From the NCBI GenBank assembly GCA_947259095.1, contig CAMYLA010000021.1, positions 82,886 through 135,897 of the forward strand: a DNA stretch of 53,012 bases, written 5' to 3'. Below are positions 47,732-53,012 of the stretch, one piece after another (position 1 is the first letter of the stretch; each line of letters opens with the position of its first letter). This stretch comes from an uncultured Acidimicrobiaceae bacterium. Lineage in GTDB: Bacteria; Actinomycetota; Acidimicrobiia; Acidimicrobiales; SZUA-35. A program made the translations under genes and the position numbers. A model generated the notes under the pieces. The model did no database searches, was not told where the DNA came from, and saw only the letters and a program-made list of their open reading frames with translations.

Positions 47732-49198
47732 TCACAGCGATGCCGCAGCCCGGGCTGCGGCACCATAACGGTGCCGGACCTCGGGGTGGGCCTCGGCGCG
47801 GGGTTCGACGATCGAGCCGCCGTTGCGCAGACCCCACCGATCGACGACGGCGTCGATGTCCTCGCCGCCGACAACCGCGGCGGCCTGGACCGCGGCGCCG
47901 GTTGCCGGCGCCTCGTCGTCGGCCGGGATCCGGACCGGCCCCTGGCGGAGATCGGCCAGGATCTGCTGATAGGCCGGGGACTTCGCTCCCCCACCAACCA
48001 ACCGCAGCTCGCTGCCGTCCCCGCCATCATCGATGCCACCGGCGGAGATCAGGGCGTCGGCGGCGGCCAGCAGGTTGCACAACACACCCTCGTGGGCGGC
48101 CCGGGCCAGATCGGCCCGGGAGCTGCCCGGTCGCAGGCCGGTGATCATGCCGGTGGCGTTCGGCAGATTGGGGGTTCGCTCGCCGTCGAAGTACGGCACG
48201 ACGGTCACGCCGGCCGCCCCGGGGCCGGCTTCGAGGGCCAGCTCGGCCAGACCGTGATGGTCGACACCGAGGGTGGCCGCCATCATGTCGGTCACCTTGG
48301 TGGCGTTCAGGGTGCAGGCCAGGGGCAGGAACGACCCGTTGGCGTCGGCGAAGCCGGCCACCAGCCCGGACCGGTCCCTGGCGGCGACGCCGGCGACGCC
48401 GAACACGGTGCCGGACGTTCCAAGCGACATCGCCAGCTCCCCCCGGCGGAGCCCGAGCCCGAGGGCGGCGGCCATGTTGTCACCGGTGCCGGGGCCGACG
48501 ATCGTGGCGGCCGGGATGCCGAGTTGCTCCGCCACCGCAGCGGTGACCGGCCCCACCGCCTCGGTCGGCCCCAGAACCTGGGGCAGGCAGCCGAGCAGAT
48601 CGCGCTGGCCCCCTGCGGTGGCCAGCAGGTCGGGCCGGTATCGACCGGTCGACGGGTCCCACCAGCCGGTGCCTGACGCATCGCCCCGGTCGGTGACCGC
48701 CCGACCGCTCAATCGCCAGGTGAGGTAGTCGTGGGGCAACATGATCGATGCCAGGCGATCGACGACCTCCGGCTCGTGTTCGGCGAGCCAGGCCAACTTG
48801 GTCACGGTGATGGCCGCCACCGGGACGACGCCGCAGGCTTCGGCCCAGCCGTCCGACCCGAGCTCGGCCACCAACCGATCGGCCTGGGGCGCCGATTCGG
48901 TGTCGTTCCACAATTTGGCGGGACGGATCGGGTCGCCAGTGCTGTCGAGGACCACCAGCCCGTGCTGCTGACCGGAGACCGAGATGGCCACCACGTCGGC
49001 GGCGGCCGGCCCGATGTCGGCGAAGGCCGCCACCAGTGCGGTCCACCAACCGGCGGGGTCCTGCTCGCTGCGGGGCGGTTCGGTCGGCTGATGGGGCGCC
49101 CTGGCCTCGGCCACCACCGAACCGTCGGCCACTCGTCGAAAAACGACCTTGGTCGACTGGGTCGACGAATCCACCCCTGCCACCAACGGCTCGCTCAT
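47732..49198 (-). CDS. xylB: Xylulokinase
   Basis: Phosphorylates D-xylulose for the pentose phosphate pathway. The 488-residue FGGY kinase starts AGVDSSTQSTKVV, has SVSGQQHGLV, DASGTGWWD, the ATP-binding GTGDNMAAALG and LGTSGTV motifs, and GGGAKSPAYQQ near the C-terminus. It follows xylA by 58 bp, so it is most likely co-transcribed. ATG 49198. Other FGGY sugars cannot be excluded, but the neighbour makes xylulose certain enough. Confidence 0.93.
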   Translation of the reverse strand: MSEPLVAGVDSSTQSTKVVFRRVADGSVVAEARAPHQPTEPPRSEQDPAGWWTALVAAFADIGPAAADVVAISVSGQQHGLVVLDSTGDPIRPAKLWNDTESAPQADRLVAELGSDGWAEACGVVPVAAITVTKLAWLAEHEPEVVDRLASIMLPHDYLTWRLSGRAVTDRGDASGTGWWDPSTGRYRPDLLATAGGQRDLLGCLPQVLGPTEAVGPVTAAVAEQLGIPAATIVGPGTGDNMAAALGLGLRRGELAMSLGTSGTVFGVAGVAARDRSGLVAGFADANGSFLPLACTLNATKVTDMMAATLGVDHHGLAELALEAGPGAAGVTVVPYFDGERTPNLPNATGMITGLRPGSSRADLARAAHEGVLCNLLAAADALISAGGIDDGGDGSELRLVGGGAKSPAYQQILADLRQGPVRIPADDEAPATGAAVQAAAVVGGEDIDAVVDRWGLRNGGSIVEPRAEAHPEVRHRYGAAARAAASL

Positions 49199-49256
49199 GT
49201 CGGGATCCGAGCCATCGAGGCGGGGCCGGCCGGCCAAGCCATCGGAGCGGCCTCGA

Positions 49257-50597
49257 TCACGTGGCCGACCAGATCATCTGGTTGATGTGGTTCTCCAATG
49301 CCTCCTGGCGCCCCGAGACCGGCGCCGGGTCGAGGTCGGCGGCCACCGCATCGTCGGCCAGCGAGGCCAGCGTGGTCGACCGGTCCATGATCTTTGCCCC
49401 CTGCGAGCCGCGCCAGCCGGCGTAGCGTCGGTCCCGGGCGGCCTCCAGCGTGCCGTTGTTCAGGAGCTCGTCTGCCACCAGCAACGCCTTGGCCAGGGTG
49501 TCGATCCCGCCGATGTGGCCGTGGAAGAGGTCGGTGCGATCCATGCTCTGGCGCCGGAGCTTGGTGTCGAAGTTGAAGCCGCCGGAGCCGAAACCGCCGG
49601 AGCGGACGATCTCGTACATCGCCGGGACCAGATCGTCGACCGAGTTGGGGAACTGGTCGGTGTCCCAACCGTTCTGCGGATCCCCCCGGTTGGCGTCCAC
49701 ACTGCCGAAGATGCCGTTGTCGATGGCGTAGGCCACCTCGTGGTGGAACGAGTGGCCGGACAGCGTGGCGTGGTTGACCTCGATGTTGACGAAGTACTCA
49801 CCGAGCAGGTCGTAACGATCGAGGAAGCCGTGCACCGTGGCCGAGTCGTAGTCGTACTGGTGCTTTGTCGGTTCCTGCGGCTTTGGCTCCAGCAACAGCA
49901 GTCCATCGAAACCGATGTTGCGCTTGTGTTCGGCAACCAGCTCCAGGAACCGGGCAAGCTGATCGGCTTCCTGGCCCAGCCTGGTGTTGAGCAGGGTTTC
50001 GTAGCCTTCCCGGCCGCCCCACAACACATAGTTGTGGCCGCCGAGGCGATGGGTGGCGTCGAGCATGTGCCGGACCTGGGCCGCGGCATGGGTGAAGACA
50101 TCCGGATCGGGGTTGGTGGCGGCCCCGGCCGCGTAGCGGGGGTGGGTGAACAGGTTGGCCGTGCCCCACAGCAACTCCACACCGGTTTCGCTCATCTTCT
50201 TCGCCGCCCGATCGACCATCTCGTCGAGGTTGGCCTTGGACTCGGCCAGGGTGTCACCTTCGGGGGCCATGTCGACGTCGTGGAAACAGTAGAACGGTGT
50301 GCCCAACTTGGCGAAGAACTCGAAGGCGGCATCCTGTTTGATCGTCGCCGCCTCCATCGGATCGACAGCGGGCTGGAGCCAGGGCCGATCGAAGGTTCCG
50401 ACCCCGAAGATGTCGGAGCCGGGCCAGTTGAAGCTGTGCCAGTAGCACACGGCGATCCGGAGGTGCTCGGCCATCGTCTTGTTGCCGACGGCCCGGTCCG
50501 GGTCGTAGATCCGGTACCTCAGCTCCCCGGGGCTGTCGGTTGCACCGGCGGCACCGGCGAAGGGGACAGGCTGTGGTACGTCGGTGAAGAATTCCAT
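49257..50597 (-). CDS. xylA: Xylose isomerase (class II)
   Basis: Converts D-xylose to D-xylulose. The 446-residue enzyme has the catalytic HSFNWPG and [11 protein letters not shown]is/Asp, the metal-binding [31 protein letters not shown] and GSVDANRGD, the class II length of about 440. The ATG at 50597 matches the family N-terminus (MEFFTDVP) and has AGGGA 4-5 nt upstream; an ATG at 50624 is an alternative. No xylose repressor or transporter lies in the window. Confidence 0.96.
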   Translation of the reverse strand: MEFFTDVPQPVPFAGAAGATDSPGELRYRIYDPDRAVGNKTMAEHLRIAVCYWHSFNWPGSDIFGVGTFDRPWLQPAVDPMEAATIKQDAAFEFFAKLGTPFYCFHDVDMAPEGDTLAESKANLDEMVDRAAKKMSETGVELLWGTANLFTHPRYAAGAATNPDPDVFTHAAAQVRHMLDATHRLGGHNYVLWGGREGYETLLNTRLGQEADQLARFLELVAEHKRNIGFDGLLLLEPKPQEPTKHQYDYDSATVHGFLDRYDLLGEYFVNIEVNHATLSGHSFHHEVAYAIDNGIFGSVDANRGDPQNGWDTDQFPNSVDDLVPAMYEIVRSGGFGSGGFNFDTKLRRQSMDRTDLFHGHIGGIDTLAKALLVADELLNNGTLEAARDRRYAGWRGSQGAKIMDRSTTLASLADDAVAADLDPAPVSGRQEALENHINQMIWSAT

Positions 50598-50660
50598 GCG
50601 TTCCCTGGTCTTTCGCTCGCTCATCGGGGCGTCTGGACCAGCCGCCCCATCCGGCGCGCC

Positions 50661-50666
50661 AGCCTA
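50661..50666 (-). promoter_or_regulatory. Possible -10 hexamer of xylAB
   Basis: TAGGCT on the minus strand would give a leader of about 55 nt before the ATG at 50597, which here has a ribosome binding site. Confidence 0.3.
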
Positions 50667-50720
50667 CCGGCCGGCAGCCGCCGCAGCCGAATGCTTTCGA
50701 CCCTCTGTCGATGGCCCAAC

Positions 50721-50726
50721 TACTGT
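50721..50726 (+). promoter_or_regulatory. -10 hexamer of leaderless CoA-transferase promoter
   Basis: TACTGT ends 6 nt before the ATG at 50733. Confidence 0.5.
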
Positions 50727-50732
50727 CTGGCG

Positions 50733-51962
50733 ATGGAACGTCCGCTGGCCGATCTGCTGGTTCTCGATCTCACCAGGGCGCTGGCAGGACCCATCGCCGG
50801 GCGGCTCCTGTCCGATCTCGGAGCCACGGTGGTGAAGGTCGAGCCGCCGGACGGGGACCTGACCAGAACCACGAAACCCCGCCAGGACTCGATGGCTGTC
50901 TATTTTGTCCAGGCCAACGTCGGCAAGCAGTGTGTCTCGATCGACCTCGGACACCCGGAGGGACGGGATCTGCTCCTCCACATGGCTACCAAAGCCGACA
51001 TCGTGCTCGAGAACTACCGGCCAGGGGTCATGGATCGGCTTGGCATCGGCTACGACGCCCTGGCCGCGGTCAACCCCCGGATCATCCTGGGATCGGTCAG
51101 CGGGTACGGTCACGGCAACGTCTGGTCACATCGGGGGGCGTTCGCCGCCGCGGTCCAGGCCGAGACCGGGCTGACCGCCGACATCGCACGTCGCAGACGG
51201 GCCGACCCCCGAAACGACCCCGCATCCCAGGCCGACGTGTACGGCGGACTCCACGCCCTGGCCGCCATCCTCGCCGCGGTCCACCACCGGGATCGCACCG
51301 GCGAGGGCCAGGCGGTGGAGGTCGATATGGCGGAGGCGACCCTGGTGGCCAACGACATGACGGCCATCAACCTCCGCAACGACTCCGAGGTGACCGACGG
51401 GTTCCGCTCCGGCAGCAACTGGCCGCCCTGCTACCAGTTGGCAGACGGCCGCTGGGTCACCGTCACCGCCGACCCTGCGGTGAGAGGTTCGTTCCGGCTG
51501 CTGGCGAAGGCCATGGACCGCCTCGACCTGATCGACGATCCCCGGTTCGCCACCATGGCCGATCGTCTGGAAAACGCCGATGAGCTGCTGGCGATCGTGT
51601 CGGGGTGGGTGGCCGGGTTCGAATCGGCGGCCGACCTCGAGGCGGCGATCGGTTTCTCCAGCATCCTGGTGGCCGATGTCAGGACGGCGGACGAGATTCG
51701 CAACACCGACTGGGCCGCCGACCGTGGCGCCTTCGTCGACGTTCCGCTGAAGCAGGGAGGCCGGCCGGTCACCGTGCCCCAGGCGCCCTGGCGTTTCAGC
51801 AAGTCACCGTCGGGGGCGGTGCCGAGCGTTGGCTTCCGGGGCGAGCACAATCGCCAGGTGCTCAGCCGGCTGTTCGACGTGACCCAGGACGAGATCGATC
51901 GACTCGAGGCGAGCGAGGTCATCAGCGATCGTCTGCCCGATTGGAAGCGGGAGCAGGGCTGA
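50733..51962 (+). CDS. CaiB/BaiF family (class III) CoA-transferase
   Basis: Moves CoA between carboxylic acids. The 409-residue protein has the family start LLVLDLTRALAGPIAGRLLSDLG, the VKVEPPDGD motif, the IDLGHPEGRDLL segment, the catalytic Asp in QADVYGG, and EGQAVEVDMAEA. The acyl substrate is unknown; carnitine, bile acid, formate/oxalate or alpha-methylacyl-CoA racemase-type reactions all occur in the family. ATG at 50733 is supported by TACTGT 6 nt upstream. It is divergent from xylA and convergent with the gene remnant. Confidence 0.88.
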   Translation: MERPLADLLVLDLTRALAGPIAGRLLSDLGATVVKVEPPDGDLTRTTKPRQDSMAVYFVQANVGKQCVSIDLGHPEGRDLLLHMATKADIVLENYRPGVMDRLGIGYDALAAVNPRIILGSVSGYGHGNVWSHRGAFAAAVQAETGLTADIARRRRADPRNDPASQADVYGGLHALAAILAAVHHRDRTGEGQAVEVDMAEATLVANDMTAINLRNDSEVTDGFRSGSNWPPCYQLADGRWVTVTADPAVRGSFRLLAKAMDRLDLIDDPRFATMADRLENADELLAIVSGWVAGFESAADLEAAIGFSSILVADVRTADEIRNTDWAADRGAFVDVPLKQGGRPVTVPQAPWRFSKSPSGAVPSVGFRGEHNRQVLSRLFDVTQDEIDRLEASEVISDRLPDWKREQG

Positions 51963-51964
51963 CC

Positions 51965-52282
51965 TCAGCCGACGAAGATCAGTTCGAACCCGACCTCGAC
52001 CTCACCCTGACGCCGGCCGGTGGTGGCGTCGACCAGGACCAGTCGGTCCACCACCGCATCGAAGTCGAGGCGGTCGACGAAGTGCAGGCCTCGACGACGC
52101 CGACGGCCAGGCGGCGGTCGACGAAGTGCAGGCCTGCGAACGGGATGTCGAATTCCGCCCGCCACAACCGATCACCGGTGGTGGCGCCTCGAACCGGGAG
52201 CAACGGCGGGGCCGGAGCACCTCGGACCGGCGGCCGCCGGCCCCTCGGTTGATCCGGCCCGACGATCTTCGGGCCGACCGGC
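51965..52282 (-). pseudogene. Probable remnant of an unknown gene with frameshift
   Basis: This is the only gene-free stretch above 300 bp. On the minus strand one frame (52282 to about 52110) reads like protein (RLWRAEFDIPFAGLHFVD) but has no start codon, and a second frame (about 52092 to the TGA at 51965) also reads like protein (GLHFVDRLDFDAVVDRLVLV, then ATTGRRQGEVEVGFELIF). Both contain the GLHFVDR segment because a 22-bp direct repeat lies at 52070-52091 and 52114-52135. Removing 44 bp joins the frames cleanly. I do not recognise the protein. Confidence 0.4.
52070..52135. repeat. 22-bp direct repeat separated by 22 bp
   Basis: Identical copies lie at 52070-52091 and 52114-52135 (both start GCGGTCGACGAAGTGCAGG). 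The offset of 44 bp shifts the reading frame of the minus-strand remnant. Confidence 0.9.
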
Positions 52283-52741
52283 TCAGCCCGTGGTGTGGCG
52301 GTCGGGACCGGGATCCTGGCCCACTGCGGCCAGGGCCAGCCGAGGCAGGAAGTAGCCCCACCCGTCGGCGTGAGTATCGCCGAACCCATCGGGCAGGCCG
52401 TCGTGGCGAAGCTCGACGACGGTGGCGTCGCCGTCGGCGGTCAGCGTGAAACTGACCGTCGTCGACCCGGGAGGCACGTCGGCACTGCCTTCCCACCCCC
52501 AGGTGAAGACCACCCGGCTCGGTCGTTCGACCTCCAGATACCGGCCGGATGCGATGTCGGTTCCGTTGGCGTTGAGCCAGAACTTGCCACCGGGCTGGGG
52601 TTCGATGTCGACCGCCGTTCCCATCCAGCGGAGTACCTTCTCCGGCTCGACCAGAAAGTCGAACACCGCCTCCGGCGGAGCTCCAACCCGCTGGGTCAGC
52701 ACCAGGGCGGCTTCGATCTCGGTATTCGCCTCACCCATCAT
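52283..52741 (-). CDS. SRPBCC/AHSA1-like (activator of Hsp90 ATPase homologue-like) protein
   Basis: The 152-residue protein has the AHSA1-like layout: first strand LVLTQRVGAPPEAVFDFL, the WMGTAVDIEPQPGG turn, the GRYLEVERPSRVVFTWGWEG strand pair and a C-terminal helix with DGWGYFLPRLALA. The family binds hydrophobic ligands or acts with unknown partners. Its ATG overlaps the stop of the ArsR-type gene as TGATG (a second ATG follows directly), a very common regulator-effector pair in actinobacteria. Probably regulated by that ArsR protein. Confidence 0.88.
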   Translation of the reverse strand: MMGEANTEIEAALVLTQRVGAPPEAVFDFLVEPEKVLRWMGTAVDIEPQPGGKFWLNANGTDIASGRYLEVERPSRVVFTWGWEGSADVPPGSTTVSFTLTADGDATVVELRHDGLPDGFGDTHADGWGYFLPRLALAAVGQDPGPDRHTTG

Positions 52742-53012
52742 CACGTCCCTTTCTTTCGACTCGTCTTCGATGCCTTGCCGCCACCGGACGACCGCCGCTG
52801 CCGCTTGCGGTTGTTCCACTGCTCCCGCTCGACTTCGGTGGCCAGGGCCTTCAGCGACGACTGCCAGAAGCCGGCCATCCAGTCGGCCAGGTCCTCCATC
52901 CCCTCCGGCCTGGCTCGGTAGTAGCGCCGGGTCCCGTCGATTCTCACGTCAACCAACTCCGCCTCGGAGAGGACCCGCAGATGCTGGCTGATCGCCGGCC
53001 TGGTCACGTCGA
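52741..53012 (-). CDS. ArsR family transcriptional regulator, partial at the right edge
   Basis: The last 90 residues of the protein are visible; the N-terminus lies beyond 53012. The recognition part of a winged helix is clear: DVTRPAISQHLRVLSEAELV followed by the wing VRIDGTRRYYRARPEG. A helical tail and a Lys/Arg-rich C-terminus follow. There is no obvious metal-binding cysteine pair in this part. It overlaps the AHSA1-like gene by TGATG, which points to an autoregulated regulator-effector operon. Confidence 0.88.
   Translation of the reverse strand, partial: DVTRPAISQHLRVLSEAELVDVRIDGTRRYYRARPEGMEDLADWMAGFWQSSLKALATEVEREQWNNRKRQRRSSGGGKASKTSRKKGT

Noticed and set aside
46016..48676. Plus-strand ORF of 886 codons opposite argS and xylB
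   Set aside because: Antisense shadow; Arg/Gly/His-rich translation.
49149..50732. Upstream in-frame extension of the CoA-transferase (long plus-strand ORF)
   Set aside because: It lies opposite xylA; family homology and the TACTGT hexamer place the start at 50733.

Overview
The window is a dense, high-GC (roughly two thirds G+C by eye) stretch of bacterial chromosome. Gene order such as argS-lysA-hom-thrC-rho-rpmE ... prfA-prmC ... rpiB-wecA-atp operon is the classic actinobacterial arrangement. GTG/TTG starts, a long acidic/Arg-rich insertion in Rho, an actinobacterial type ArgRS signature and many apparently leaderless genes agree with that. Together with unfused b, b' and delta subunits of the ATP synthase, my best inference is an uncultured or little-studied actinobacterium of the Acidimicrobiia type. 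The lineage is inferred and not proven. I see no rRNA, tRNA, CRISPR, phage, insertion sequence or plasmid gene, so this looks like core chromosome.

Layout: 1-9.7 kb holds a truncated Ser/Thr kinase, a membrane-anchored protein, ligA with an in-frame repeat insertion, a membrane protein, a two-gene ABC-2 exporter, a class II aldolase, a DUF3237 protein and a homocysteine methyltransferase. 8.7-12 kb (minus) is a tRNA-anticodon modification operon: cysteine desulfurase, mnmA and Sua5-type threonylcarbamoyl-AMP synthase. 12-17.4 kb holds small enzymes, mscL, a NifU-type scaffold protein, an MFS transporter and a J-domain protein. 17.7-22.8 kb has ppk2, a glpX that appears internally deleted and frameshifted, an acyl-CoA synthetase, an unknown membrane protein and ridA.

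22.9-31.5 kb is the complete F1Fo ATP synthase operon on the minus strand (atpZ, atpI, B, E, b', b, delta, alpha, gamma, beta, epsilon), with a hairpin-rich leader in front of the c subunit. 31.7-46 kb continues upstream on the same strand: a WecA/TagO-type sugar-phosphate transferase, rpiB, a cyclic-nucleotide-binding protein, prmC, prfA, two unknown genes, a type B rpmE, rho, thrC, hom, lysA and argS (to 47.7 kb). 47.7-50.6 kb is a xylose pair (xylA, xylB), 50.7-52 kb a CoA-transferase, and the right edge an ArsR/SRPBCC pair plus a probable broken gene.

Two window-wide patterns stand out. First, a TANNNT hexamer lies 6 or 7 nt before the start codon of at least fourteen genes, which implies leaderless transcripts; three candidate small upstream ORFs end at or overlap a downstream start. 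Second, short tandem repeats occur again and again, both in frame inside proteins (LigA, WecA-like, the 358-aa unknown) and between genes, often as hairpins. I found no obvious discrete novel defence or mobile system. The only gene-free stretch above 300 bases is 51963-52282, described below as a gene remnant. All product names rest on remembered family motifs; no database search was possible.
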